From assembly GCA_002104905.1 (NCBI GenBank), contig MCFE01000196.1, forward strand, positions 62,001 to 126,000: a stretch of 64,000 bases of DNA, given 5' to 3'. The position numbers and the translations under genes are program-made. The stretch is from Basidiobolus meristosporus CBS 931.73. Its lineage: Eukaryota; Basidiobolomycota; Basidiobolomycetes; Basidiobolales; Basidiobolaceae. The notes beneath the pieces are model-generated. The model had not been told where the DNA came from and searched no databases. It saw nothing but the letters and a program-made list of their open reading frames with translations. Every line of letters starts with the position of its first letter. Position 1 is the stretch's first letter. Shown here in pieces: positions 24,068 to 36,800 of the stretch.

Positions 24068-25270
24068 TTATTGATAATTCTTCAGGATATCTTTGTTCAT
24101 AGGCTTAACCATTTCTGGTAGTAGTTGACTGCAATTGTTGATGGCAGTGAACATTTCCTGATTTGTAAGTTGTGGAAATGGAGATTTCCAGAATTTGTCA
24201 ATAACTTTCTGTGTAATTGCAGTAGTGTCATACTTAGATTGAGATTGCAAGTGTTCTTTTTGGATTTTTGATGTTTCTGGCTGTACTGGGATTTCAACAA
24301 TTGGCTGATTTCTTTTGTTGGTACACACTTTTTTAGGATTGGTCTCTGTAGAAGCATTCTTTCTCTTAACAATAAGGCTATTAAGCTCTTCAACTTCCTC
24401 TTTTTCCATTAGATATTCTTGGACCTGCCCTGATGGAACTGATATTGTGAGTACGTAACTTTCATTGCTTGGAATTTCTGCAGTCTTTTGGATTTGTATG
24501 AAATTTGATGTCTTGGTGCTTTTACTTGATTCTTCTTGAGCAAGTACATAGGACCTCATTCCACTATATCCTCTGTTGATAGGCAAGGGGTTTCCAGCAA
24601 TATCACAGATCTTCCCATAACAATCAATCATAACCTTATGACTGTCAATATCAATATTCAATATTTGACAACCATAACGGCTATGCTCAGCAGATTCACA
24701 GTACACACAATATTTGGTTTGCTGTGGATAATTACTGGTTGTTTTGGGATTTTCTGGTCTTGCCTTGTTGATGCTTGATGATGCTACACTTTGAGAGTCC
24801 AACTTAAGCATCAGTTTTCCTAATGCATCAATTAATTCATTAACCTGATCACTTTGTGGGCTACTTGTACAATGAAGAATTTGTTTAGCTGGAGCGGAAA
24901 TCTTCATTTGAATATGAATGGAATCCATGACTTGTCTCCCTGATTGATAGTTTAACACCATTTGTTTAACATTGTCGTAGGAGCTTGTAGCCTGAACTTG
25001 GTGGCTAATGGCATTACGTATCACAGGAGTTATATTCATCAGAAAATAGCTTCTTTGATAAAATCTTGGAATTCCAATAGCTGCTTCAACATGCCTTCCT
25101 TTTGACTCATACTTTTGAATGTACTTCTGCAAGGGTTGGGTCTTGTCATAAGGCATTTCTAGCTCATTTGGTGTAACAAACTGTGCTTTCTTTTGGTACT
25201 CAGCTAAAATAGCTTGTTGAGCAGTGTCCCAGTTATAGTTAGCGCCAACAGATATCTTAAATGGATCCAA
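24068..25270 (-). CDS. Gypsy-A Gag, open 400-residue frame
   Basis: An uninterrupted 400-residue frame starting MDPFKISVGANYNWDTAQQA. The N-terminal half (residues about 1-130) is a capsid-like helical region (YQRSYFLMNITPVIRNAI). A CCHC knuckle CVYCESAEHSRYGC (CX2CX4HX4C) lies near residue 190, followed by a Lys/Glu-rich tail. The 5' LTR lies about 270 bp upstream, as expected for gag. It is the longest intact transposon ORF in the window, although the element itself is dead for lack of integrase. It could still make a capsid protein if transcribed. Confidence 0.85.
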   Translation of the reverse strand: MDPFKISVGANYNWDTAQQAILAEYQKKAQFVTPNELEMPYDKTQPLQKYIQKYESKGRHVEAAIGIPRFYQRSYFLMNITPVIRNAISHQVQATSSYDNVKQMVLNYQSGRQVMDSIHIQMKISAPAKQILHCTSSPQSDQVNELIDALGKLMLKLDSQSVASSSINKARPENPKTTSNYPQQTKYCVYCESAEHSRYGCQILNIDIDSHKVMIDCYGKICDIAGNPLPINRGYSGMRSYVLAQEESSKSTKTSNFIQIQKTAEIPSNESYVLTISVPSGQVQEYLMEKEEVEELNSLIVKRKNASTETNPKKVCTNKRNQPIVEIPVQPETSKIQKEHLQSQSKYDTTAITQKVIDKFWKSPFPQLTNQEMFTAINNCSQLLPEMVKPMNKDILKNYQ

Positions 25271-25536
25271 ACTTTGTAAGAGTCTTGATACCTCAACTTC
25301 ACAGAGAAAGGGAAATAACTGGATTTTGTTCTTGTGTGATAGCTCAAATGCTGCAGCTATACGTTAAACTCTTCTAGAAACTCAGTAACACTCTCAGGAG
25401 AGAATGTTACTGGAATGGCACCTTTAAAAGTGGCTATTAACACTGGGAGTGGTGTATTGGTCATTCTTGTAACATTTCTTGATGCTTGTATAGTGAAAGG
25501 TTCACACTACCCAGGTCCTCCACCAAATTCTTGTTA

Positions 25537-26704
25537 TGTTGTATTATGATTAGTTTGAGGCTTGATCTACAATGTAGAGGCTAATCAACAATATACAACA
25601 ACTTCCATTATACTAATACTGAAATAGTTTATTGGGAGTTTGATATACCAATAGAAGATATAACTTTCACTAATTTTCTCAATCTTAGGCTCAAAGTATA
25701 CTGTAGGCAGTGTTTATCACTTCTACATCAATGTTCTGACCTTCTGTTGACTAATTGGCTTATTTACTTTGATAGTAACTTTTCCTTATTTGGAAGTCAC
25801 TTCCTTTTTTGAGAAAATATTTCCTAATATGGAAACTCTGAACTCCCCTTTAACCTAAAGGGGTGTGCTGTAGAAGTCTCTAAAGGGGTATTTAGACCTA
25901 AAGGGGTGTCTAAAGGGGTGTCTTTAGAGTAAAGGGGCTTCTTGTAGTGGTCTCTAAAGTGGACTTTGCACTAAAGGGGTGCCTAAAGGAGCTTCTTTAG
26001 AGTAAAGGGGTTTCATAAGGGGTCTCTAAAGGGGTCTCTAAAGGGGTCCTTAGACTAAGTCGGTGTCTAAAGGGTTGTCTTTAGAGTAAAGGGGTTTCTT
26101 AGAGGGAACTTTTCCAACAGAAAAGTGGTAGTTTCTTGTAGAACTTAGAATGGAATCTTGTGAGCTTTGCAGTCTCTTTACTGATGTAGTACCAATCAAA
26201 ATCAGAATACTCAATAGTGCAAGTGATGAAGGGGAAGTCTTATAACCTTTAAACTTGTAATTGTAGTGTGGAGATTCTGGAAAGAGAGGCTCTCCTTTTA
26301 TTTTTCAGCTGGGGAAGTCATATTTATGAATATTTTGAAGGATCAAAGTTTTTGCGCAATTGTGCAAGCAATACATGTGATACAAAGCTAAAATTTGCAG
26401 TGGTGCAGATTGGACATAGGCGCAGCACCTGTGAATAAATCACGTGACTTGATTGGCTGGTTCAAAAGTTACATGCAATCAAAGTCACCCTAGTAATCCT
26501 AGCAATAAGGCATAGTATATATAATAATTGGACTCTTTTGGTCATAATTCCTTAAGTACTGCTTCAAATGAGCTGTTATTTGAAATATGTGTTGGCTACT
26601 ATGTGTTCTGTATGACATAATATTCTTGGGTGGATTGCTTGCCAGGGTCTGGAGCATTTGTCCTTCAAAGTTGGAAATTCTTGATCTTTCACTTGTGTGT
26701 TACA
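25537..26704 (-). repeat. 5' LTR of gypsy-A, about 1.17 kb
   Basis: It starts TGTTGTATTATG and ends GTGTGTTACA on the plus strand. Inverted partial copy: 30489 to about 32297. Direct partial copy: 21150-21463. Similarity to the 30.4-kb copy continues about 50 bp past 26704, to around 26755, so the outer boundary is uncertain. Confidence 0.75.
25855..26100. repeat. Degenerate TAAAGGGG tandem array inside the gypsy-A LTR
   Basis: Roughly 14 occurrences of TAAAGGGG or one-base variants in about 250 bp, embedded in longer units such as CTAAAGGGGTGTCTTTAGAG. The inverted LTR copy (about 31895-31985) has only a short version, which accounts for much of the length difference between the two LTRs. 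Confidence 0.85.
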
Positions 26705-26755
26705 ATAGCAAAAAGCAAGATAAAGAAATGAGTGAATATTGATTCAGAGATATTG

Positions 26756-28826
26756 TAGTAATGGAATACTTTCCATTACCACAGAATGTACAGAAATCCA
26801 CATGTAATTGCAGCAAAGTTGGCAAGCTATAATCCATTGGCCAGCATATGGAATTAATTGGAGACCAGAGATACTTAAGACAGTGGGTATTTAATGGAGC
26901 AAAAGCTTTCCACTGGGAGCAATGTATTTGCTTTCAACAATATTCCTATACTGATGATATACTATTTGGTAAATTGGTATGGTAACATTATACAGCACTA
27001 TCTATAGGCTGCCAACACTGCTGTGATAATGCTATCAGAGGCTCACAAAGATGCTGTCATAACACCATCAAATATTTTGCTATATAAGGCAGTTGGATGT
27101 ACTGGCTAGTTATATCCACTCAAATAGTTTTAAAGTGCATTAAGGCAGCAAAAATGCCATGCCACCCTTGGCAAAGCACCAAACAAACACCTTTATACTT
27201 TATCAACTTTATTTGGCTGTAAAATTAGCAAAATGCTGTTGTGATCCTATCACAAGATTGTGTAGATGGTGATTAATTGCAAGCTGCTGGTATTGTAGCA
27301 GTCTCCTGACAGAATCTTGATGACTGATCCAGATTGGATCCACCTGCAAGACCAAATTATTTTTCACAGGGTAATGCCAATTTGGCCAGTCTACAGCATT
27401 TATGCAAGGAGCTTGTGACAAGGTTTGAGCAGCGATACTTCAAGCATAAAGTTGCACACATAGATCATTCCCTATCCCATCTTGCTTAGTGTGTGGAGAA
27501 TAAAGTGCAAGACTTCATCTTTTTGGATCTTCCTACAGAGCAGATTTCTGGGGAGATAATAAGATGAGTCAACTTACAAGTAATACCATATCCCAATCTC
27601 ATCAAGAATAGACCCTTCAAGTCAATCATGGATGTGATGAGCTGGCACATGGAGGACAGCCAGGAAGAGCTTGAAGATATTGAGGACTGATGCCCACAAG
27701 GATACACCTATGCCTTAGGCATTACAAAGCTAAGTAGTCCAATAAGTGGGTAGCTAATTAAGCAAGGCAAGGTTGAGTTGGGCACAACAAGCATTAGGAC
27801 AACTTTGCCAAAGTATGCTGGGTTTCTACTGGATACAAACCAGCTTCTACATTGCTCAATATGGAACTTACGCAAATGAAAATCTTGGCACACCTATAAG
27901 AGGCTCTGAAATCCTGCCAGGGAGAAGGAATATATTTGGTAAATACTTAAAGGTATCTTACAGATATTCCTGAGGTACAAATAGCAAAGGCGGTGGCAAC
28001 TAAGCATATGCTTGCAAGATGTATATGTTACCAGCAATTCAGGGTATATTGCAGCTTTGTGAGTATTACACTGAAAAGCCATGAAGTTGAGGTGATAGAG
28101 GCATGTCAATTGCAGTTGTTGTGCTCATATGTAGAGATTAGTAGGCAAGAGGCCATATTTTATTTGATTCCAACTCCTTCTGGAATACCCATGGTAGCAG
28201 TGGGTAAACAAAGAAAGCAGGGTGGTTTTATGGTGGAGTTTACAAGTGGCATAAGGGGAGGTGAGAAGCAAACTATAATTTGGTAAACTGGTACCATAGC
28301 ATTATGTAGGGTTAAGAATAGGTCAATATACAGCTGCAATAATGCCAAAAGTGGTCCATATTGATATCATTGCAACTCCATTAAGTTTATATTGGTATAA
28401 GCCATTTGCTTGTTTTGGCTGGTCAGGTCCACAAAAATAAATGCATTCCATACTAAGACCATAGAAATTCTTTGAAAGTCCCACCAGCTGTGGATTTTGG
28501 GAGCAATGATAGGTGCACTAGAAGATTGCAGCACTGCCTCAGGAGCAGTGCTCAGGAAAACTCACTTGATTATTAGAAGGGTTTATTGCAAATTCTAGCA
28601 GATGAGATTCTAGATAATGCAGAGAAAGCTGAAGGCCAGAACATATAGAGGTTTGTGGATAAACAGTAGTATAAAGTCATTGGGCTCCTTCTGAGGCTTT
28701 CACAGATAACTAGTCATCTGGGCTCTATACAATCCGTTGGCAGTTTCCAAGAAATCAGCTGAATGATGATGCATTATTAATTTATCTTATGCTCCTAACT
28801 ACACCCAAACTGCTCTGACTTAATCC
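26756..28826. repeat. Unclassified decayed repeat, no gene
   Basis: Positions about 27095-27370 match 8170-8410. The only other structure I see is a short inverted repeat GTAATGGA...TCCATTAC at about 26757-26780. Small ORFs (for example 27993-28286) have no recognisable domain and sit among stops. Confidence 0.45.
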
Positions 28827-29175
28827 TGTTGTAAAAATTTGTATTTCCACCTAAATATTCACCTAACTTAGTCACTTAGATCATCACCTTCAAATCCTAG
28901 AGAATACTGACCAAATTCCTTGTCGGCATTTATCAGAATATTTTCACCAAAATACAAGGTACCCAGAACATGAAAATTCTCAAAGTTGTCCAAACAGCCC
29001 CAAACTTTGCACACATGCTCTTGGGACCTTCCTTAACCTATTCTACATGTTTGTAATGCCAAGACCATGTAAAAGTATAAATTTCTACTTTTACATTCAA
29101 TAAATCATTAAGTGAAAACCACTTAATCTACTTGTCCTCCCAATCACTTCCAATATCTCCAAGACTCTTACAACA
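28827..29175 (+). repeat. Solo LTR, copia family B, with perfect TSD
   Basis: 349 bp, TGTTGTAAAAA...CTTACAACA, flanked by AATCC on both sides (28822-28826 and 29176-29180). It has no PBS, polypurine tract or internal sequence. A clean solo LTR formed by LTR-LTR recombination. Confidence 0.95.
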
Positions 29176-29180
29176 AATCC

Positions 29181-29956
29181 AGCTTCATGGCATTTACAAG
29201 TTTGACTTGATTGTAACAGTATAAATAATGCTGACTGAACCTTTTGGTACAGTGTGTGTCTCAGCAAGATTAAGATTTTACCTCAACAAAGTCAAGAATG
29301 CAACATTTCTGCTCTAGTTTCTACCCAAGCTTAGAATACTTAACACTCCAAAGAACATCAAGCCAAACCTGCATAGCAAACCCAGCTATATCCAAGACCT
29401 GTATTAGACTGAATTATTTTGCTGATATCTCCACCACTTCTGACAACTCTAAGATTGTGCATTTGATTGTCCCTTTGGTTCAGTTAAGCCATTGAAAAGC
29501 TTTATTGCACTTCTGGCATGGATAAAACACTCAAGTTATCCATTACTTTGCAAATGATTACAGAAACAAGGTTGTCTATATTAGGCATGTATGCAAAGCA
29601 GTACCTGTGACTCTTGACTTACATCATGCCACCATCCCCACCACTGGTACATCTTATATGGCTTCTCCATGTTACACAGATTTCATAGTACTGATCCCTA
29701 ATTATATGGGTATGCTGTGCCTATTAAAGCTTTCAGTACCTTGTTAGAGTATTGTTAGCTGATTGTTATGCTCTTGGGATTTCCACTTATCTCCAGTGTG
29801 TTTCTAGAGTGACTTTGTTAGATATCACTTTGCCAGTGAGAACTGTAGGCAAGGGAGACACTCCTACAACAAGAAATTTGCACCTAGAAAACTGTACTAA
29901 CAGCTATCTTACTTTGGTGGCAGTGCTTGTGCGGTATACTCAGAATAGACATCTTT
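29181..29956. other. No gene recognised
   Basis: AT-rich, with short ORFs only (29298-29495, 29752-30027). No conserved motif was identified. Probably old copia-derived sequence adjoining the LTR at 29957. Confidence 0.4.
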
Positions 29957-30433
29957 TGTTGCAAGTGTCTTGGAGATATTGGAAGTCATTAGGAGGACAA
30001 TTAGACTCTGTGGTTTTCACCTATTGATTTATTGAATGTAAGAGTAGCATTTATACTTTTGCTTGATTTTGGCATACCAAGCACATAGATAGGTTAAGGA
30101 AGATCCCAAGAGCATGTGTGCAAAGTTTGGGGCTGCTGGGACAACATTGAGAATTTTCATGTTCTTGGCACCTGGTATTTTGAGGAAAATACTCCAAGTA
30201 AATCCCAACAAGGAATTTGGTCAGTATTCTCTAGGATTTGAAGGTAATGATCTAAGTTGCTAATTAGGTGACTATTTAGGTGGAATTACAAGCTCTTACT
30301 ACACTCCCACTCAGCTAAATGTTCATAATGACTAGTCCTAATCTTGACCTAACATATTCAAGCTTGTCTCTAGCTAATGGCTTGGTATATATGTCTACAA
30401 TCATTTGATCTAAAGGACAGTGAGCTAAACTAA
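29957..30433 (-). mobile_element. Copia family B 3' end: LTR plus RNase H tail
   Basis: LTR at 29957-30303 (TGTTGCAAGTGT...TACTACA), followed on the plus strand by CTCCCACTCAGCTAAATG, the polypurine tract and pol tail seen at 34173 in the intact family B copy. Similarity ends near 30433 where the inverted gypsy-A LTR begins. A matching LTR start piece reappears at about 32303-32389, so this copia was probably split by the gypsy fragment. Confidence 0.75.
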
Positions 30434-32302
30434 CTACAATATCTCTAAACCAATATTGCACTCATTTCTTTATTTTGCTTTTTGCTATTGTAACACACAA
30501 GTGAAAGATCAAGAATTTCCAACTTTGAAGGACAAATGCTCCAGACCCTGGCAAGCAATCCACCCAAGAATATTATGGCATACAGAACATGTAGTAGCCA
30601 ACACATGCTTCAAGTTTCAGCTCATTTGAAGCAGTACTTAAGGAGTTATGACCAAAAGAGTTCAATTATTATATATACTATGCTTATTGCTAGGATTACT
30701 ATGGTGACTTTGATCACGTGTAACTTTTGAACCAGCCAATCAAATCACGTGATTTATTCACAGGTGCTGCGCCTATGTCCAATCTGCACCACTGCAAATT
30801 TTAGCTTTGTATCACGTGTATTGATTGCGCTGTGGTGGTGTATAGGTCCAAGGGAGAGATACGTCCAACACTTCTCAAGTGTTTTGTGTGTGGGGTATTC
30901 ACTGGGAGCAATAATCTCTGGCAACAGCTTGCTAGGAATACTTGGGTTCTGTCTCTAATCTAATGTGAAGGGGAATAAAGCCACAAGCTTGTCAAGGGAA
31001 AACTATTGAGCTACAATCCCCAACTTAGTTGGTGTCTTATGGTCTGGGGTTGGAAGTGCAGGTAGCAGCAGGTAGCAGTGATCACACTAATCAACAAGTT
31101 GGTATATTGATAAAAGGGATGATGATTTATCGTTGAGGGATAGCCTCCCTTATACACTTTTCTCACTGGCTAAGTGATTACTAAGCATGGTATTCCAGAA
31201 GGTTCCAGATATCAATAGAAATATTAATGGCATCAGTATGACCTAAGAATGTTCTGAGTAGGTGCCAGAAGGTTCTAAGAGGCACAGCACCTCCAACCAA
31301 TCATGAATCAGTACTCTGAAACCTGTGTAACATAGGGATACCATATATGGTATGGAAATGGTAGGGATGGTGTCACAGGTTGATCATGTGTCACGGGTAC
31401 TAGCATGGGTACCTGCCTAATATAGAAGCCCTTATAGCTAGTAATCTTATATAAAGTAAGGGGTAACTTATGCAATAAGGTAGGCAAGTGAGATAGTCAA
31501 CTGGCTTATGGGATAGTACTGATTGGGTAAGACAAATGAGATAAAACTAAAATAAGTGTAGTAGAGATATAGGGAAGTAGAAAATGTGGGAATGAGCACA
31601 TCTGTCAGTGGGTGTCACTGTCACCCTACTACAGCGCAATTGCCCAAAAACTTTGATCCTTCAGAATTTTCATATATATGACTTCCCCAGCTGAAAAATA
31701 AAGAGAGAGCCTCTCTTTCCAGAATCTCCACACTACAATTACAAGTTTAAAGTTTATAAGACTTCCCCTGCATCACTTGCACTGTTGAGTATTCTGACTT
31801 TAATTAGTACTACATCAGTAAAGAGACTGCAAAGCTTACAAGAATCCAATTTAAGTTCTACAAGCAACTACCACTTTTCTGTTGGAAAAGTCCCCTCTAA
31901 GAAACCCCTTTACTCTAAAGACACTCCTGTAGTCTAAAGACCCCTTTAGTGACTTCTACAACACACCCCTGTAGGTTAAGGGGGAGTTCAGAATTTCCAT
32001 ATTAGGAAATATTTTCTCAGAGAGGAAAGTGACTTCCAAATAAGGAAAAGTTATTATAAAAGTAAATAAGCCCATTAGTTGACAGAAGGTCAGAACACTG
32101 CTGTAGAAGTGATAAACACTGCCTATAGTATATTTTGAGCCTATGATTGAGGAAATTAGTGAAAGTTATATCTTCTATCAGTATATCAAACTCCCAATAA
32201 ACTACTTCAGTATTAGCATACTGGAAGTTGTTGTATATTGTGGATTAGCCTCTACATTGCAGAACAAGCCCCAAACCAATCCTGATACAAGATAACAGAA
32301 CT
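30434..32302 (+). repeat. Inverted copy of the gypsy-A LTR, split by a solo LTR
   Basis: The reverse complement matches about 25520-26755, running through the LTR and into the first bases of the PBS side (AACAGAACTTGG versus AACAAGAATTTGG). It is interrupted at 30831-31633 by an unrelated solo LTR. The TAAAGGGG array is short in this copy. Confidence 0.82.
30831..31633. repeat. 803-bp solo LTR with GCGC target duplication
   Basis: It begins TGTGGTGGTGTATAGG, ends CCCTACTACA and is flanked by GCGC (30827-30830 and 31634-31637). Same family as 22007-22810. Both copies of this family sit inside gypsy-A sequence. Confidence 0.92.
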
Positions 32303-33827
32303 TGGTCAGTATTCATTAGGGTTTGAATGCAACAATCTAATTGGCCAAGCTAGGAGGATATTTAGGTGGAATCACAAATCTTACCACAGATTTTGGTCCC
32401 AAATGATGCTGAATGCAGCACCTACTTTTGCTTAGACATCCAAGTTAGCAATTGTGACTTGACAGGTTTTCTTAAAAAGCTTAAGTCTTTATTCTTTTTC
32501 ACATTAGAGTGGTAGGAAAACCTAAAAGTATGTATCAAGCTTTTGTCCAGGGTTATAGCACCAAGATAACATAGTATATGCCTATACTGTTGCAATATTC
32601 TGAGGAGTATTAGACCCAATGCAGAGAGGTAGAGGACTTACATGTTACTCACTTGTGGATTTACTGATCAAAAGTATGGTATTTATACTTTTGACAAATT
32701 AGAGCACACATATATGTATAGGTTGTTAAGGAAGGTCCCAAGAATATGTGCACAAAGCTTGGGGGCTTTTGGACAACTCTGAGAAAGATCATAATCTGGA
32801 TACCTGTTAATTTGGTGAAAATTTTCCAAGGAAATCCCAACAAGAAATTTGGCCAGGACAGAATGCTAGTCAAAGAATAAGATATATATGACTTAGTTAG
32901 CATGAATATTTAGCTGACACTCAATAATCACAACACTCCCACTCAAAAAAATATTTGTAAGTAATAAATGCATATTGAAAGTGTGCAATCTGTAATAAGC
33001 ATATAAAATTTAATTATGTTGCATACTGGACTAATAAAGTATCCAACAATATATGAACTTGTGCTCAACTTAATTGAACAAGCTACTTGTAAACCAATGT
33101 GCATATCTACTCAATAGTATGCCTATAAATCTGATTGATATGATTGTAGTACTAATAATTAACTTTGATCAGTAGTATGGGCTTGAATAATGAGGTGAGT
33201 CTAATTGTCAGAATGGAATAATGATATATAGTCTTTTAGCTGACTGATGCTTTATATTTGAGCAAAATGGACCTACTTTTGGTGAAGTTAAGGTTTTGTC
33301 ATTATTGGTGGATCTGGAGTTTCCTTATTTTGGGGCAAAAGTATAGTGTATTCAGACAAGATCACTGCATGTCCATTAGGCTCAGGGACAGCTACTTCCA
33401 TCATTTTGACATTATAAGAGGTAAAAGAAATGACCTATATTGGACCAAGTTAAGGTTTTGTCATTTACGCCTGATCCCAATTATCCTCATTTCCTGGCAC
33501 TGCAGCATGTACAATATGGCTAAGATAAATTTTTGCTCAACTCAGAGCTGAGATGGCCTGCCCACACTTGAACCACATCTTTTTGGTGATTCAGATTTAC
33601 AAAAATGGTCTAGAGTGGTCATCTTTGTCTTCCTTAAATTGCTATAACTATCTTTGGACTTATTAATTCATTTACAGTAGATTCAAAGTCTATTTGCCTC
33701 TTGATATACACTGCTTGGTTTCAGAAAGTGCCATTGGTTGTTTGGTAGCTATCTTCAGAGTTCTTCTACTGATTTGGATTAGCAAAGCTGCTTTTGTCTT
33801 ATTGGAATAAATTTGTAGAGTAGAGAC

Positions 33828-36800
33828 TGTTATAAGAGTGTTGGAGATATTGGAAGTGATTGGAAGAACAAGTAGATCATGGTGTTTTCACTTAATGTTT
33901 TATTGAATGTACAAGTAGTATTTATACTTTTACATGGTCTTGACATAACAAACATGTATAATAGGTCAAAGAAGGTCCCAAAAACATGTGTGCAAAGTTT
34001 GGGGCTGTATGGACAAGTTTGAGAATTTTCAAGTTCTGGGTACCTGGTATTTTTGGTAAAAATATTCTAAGTCCCAACAAGGCATTTGGTCAGTGTTCTC
34101 TAGGTTTGAAGGTAATGGTCTTAGTGATCAAGTTAGGTGAATATTTGGGTGGAATTACAAATTTTTGCAACACTCCCACTCAGCTAAATGTTCATACTGA
34201 CTAGTCCCAATCTTGACCTAACATATTCACACTTGTCTCTAGCTAATGGTTTGGTAAATATGTCTGCAATCATTTCATCTGAAGGACAGTAAACTAAGCT
34301 AACCAAGCTATTCTCTATAGCTTCATGTATGAAATGATGTCTAATATCTATGCACTTATTTCTAGCATGAAAAGTTGGATCTCTACCTAATAGTATACAT
34401 TCTTGATTATCTTGAAATTAAGTAATAGGCATTTTTTGACATAGGCCCAAATCTGTAAAAAGCTTTCTTAACCACATTGCTTCTTTTGTAACCTCACAGG
34501 CTGCCATATACTCTGCCTTGGTGGTAGAAAGTGCTGCGGTTGGTTGCTTTCTTGAATTCCATGAAATTGCTCCTCAACAGTAAAGAAAGGTGCATCCTGT
34601 GGTTGATCTTCTGTCATTCAAATTTTGTCCCCAATCAGCATCAGAGTATCCCACAAGGTCCTGCTCTGTATCCTTATAAGTGTATCTTAAGCAGATATCA
34701 GCAGCTCCTTCTAGGTATATAAAAGTCCACTTAACTGCTGCAATATGATCCAATCCATAGTTCTGATTATGTTGGCTGACAACTCCCACTGAATATGAGA
34801 TATCTGGACATGTTCCAAGCATGATATACATCAGACTACCAAACATAGATTGATAAGGAAAGTTAGGGCTTTCAGATGGCTCCAAGCTCTCTTGATTTGG
34901 TTGAGTTTTGACAGAGTTAAGGTTTGTCTCCATTGGGGTGCCAGTTTATAGTCATCCATTTGGTACCTCTTTAGTATATCTTGAATATACTTGGATTGGC
35001 TTAGGGTAATAGCCTGGGTACTTTTGTCTATGGAGAACTTAATCCCTAAGTAGTAACTGAGTTCTCTTAGATTGGACATCTTGAACCCCTTAGATAGGCT
35101 GGATTTAGTCTCTTCCAATGTTAATAGATTATTGGTGGCTATAATAAGATCATCCACATATAGAGCTCATAGAGCTGGATTTGCTCTATCTGGCTTATAG
35201 TATATACTATAGTCAGCATTACTCCTTTGAAACTCAAAGATTCCAGATAAGAATCTATCTTGCAACTCCAGGCTCTTGGTGATTGTTTAAGACTATATAG
35301 AGGCTTTTAAGCTTGCAGACCAAATGGGACTTATTTTGGTCAACAAACCCATCAGGCAGGTCCATATACATGTCCTCATCAAGTTCTCCGTTCAAAAATG
35401 CAGCTTTTACATCCATTTGATGAATAAAGAACTTATATTTGGCTGCAATAGCCAATATTAATCTGATGGAATTAAACTTGGCTACCGGTGCAAAGGTCTC
35501 AGTATAGTCAACCTTATTTGTTTGAGAATATTCTTTGGTCACAAGTCTTGCTTTGTATCTTTCAATCAAACCATCAGCCTTGTATTTTGTCTTAAAGATC
35601 CATCTGCATCCAATTGATTTTTCGTTGATTGGTAATTTAACTAAGCTTCAGGTATGATTTTCCATCCTGGACTGATATTCATCAGTCATTGCAGATCTCT
35701 GGGCATTTAATACTGGAATGATCACTTCTGGGATATTCCTGAGCCATGATTCAGGCCAAACCACAGTTTTAGAGTCCTCTGGAGGGAAAAAATGCTCATT
35801 GTTTTGCTCTGATTCAGTCCTGACAATTGGTGGGCCTGAGATCAGATTTTTGTCATCATTAGATGTCATTTTTGAGAAAATCTTGAATCTTCATCAAACA
35901 ACACATCCCTGGACTTGATCAGCTTCTTTGCTTTAGTATTGTAGAGTCTGTATGCCATACTCTCATTGCAATAGCCCACAAATATGCAATTTACACTTTT
36001 TGGCTCAAATTTTGACTGATTTCTGGGCAGTTTCTTGGCATATGCTGTACACCCAAATATTTTTAGATGTTGTGCACTTGGTCTGTATCCATACCATGCT
36101 TCAAATGGAGTAGAATCATGAGGTATTCTGTTATAACTCCTATTTTTAAGGTATACAGCAGTGGCAAATGATTCCATCCTAAACTCATAGGATAATTTTT
36201 GATCATAGATCATAGATCTTGCCATATAAATTATTGATTGGTTAGTATGTTCTGCTACTTGATTTTGCTGTGGGGAGTATGATACAGTAGTCTCTTGCTT
36301 TATCCCATGAATCTTGCAGAAGTGGATGAAGAGTTTTGAGGTATTTTCTCCACCATTGTCAGAGAGTATATTCTTGATTTTTTCACTAGTTTCTCTCTCC
36401 ACCAGAGCTTCAAACTCTCTGAGCTTAGACAGAGCTTCTTCCTTTCTCTCCATGAAGTAGACCCATGTGTATCTTGTATAATTATCAATAAAAGTGATCA
36501 ACTACTTCATCCTGCCTAGGATAAATTTTGCATAGGTCCACACAGATCTGAGTGAACTGGATCTGATTTTTTCTTAGTATTGATTAACCCAAAGCTCTTG
36601 AGTGGTTGTCTGGCTTGTTTCCCTATATACAGGCTTAACAGTGCTCCAAATTAGCTGGGGGATCAATTTTCACTCCAGAAATTAGCTGATCTTGGATCAT
36701 TTTGCACAAATAATCAAAATTGATGTGCCCAAATCTCCTATGCCAAAGCATTGGTGTTTCTTCATTTAAGTTACTTACATTGGCTTTCAAATATGATGGA

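Larger units (their letters stand above)
21150..26704 (-). mobile_element. Gypsy-A: large Ty3/gypsy element with a 3' deletion and a nested LTR
   Basis: In minus orientation: 5' LTR (about 26704-25537), PBS-like TTTGGTGGAGGACC, gag, protease, RT and the start of the RT-RNase H connection. The sequence then jumps at about 21464 into the middle of the 3' LTR (21463-21150), so RNase H, integrase and the first roughly 850 bp of the 3' LTR are gone. RT is also split by an 804-bp solo LTR (22007-22810). The Gag and RT resemble the gypsy group common in agaricomycete fungi, with a long Gag and an FLDD-type RT active site. Confidence 0.85.
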
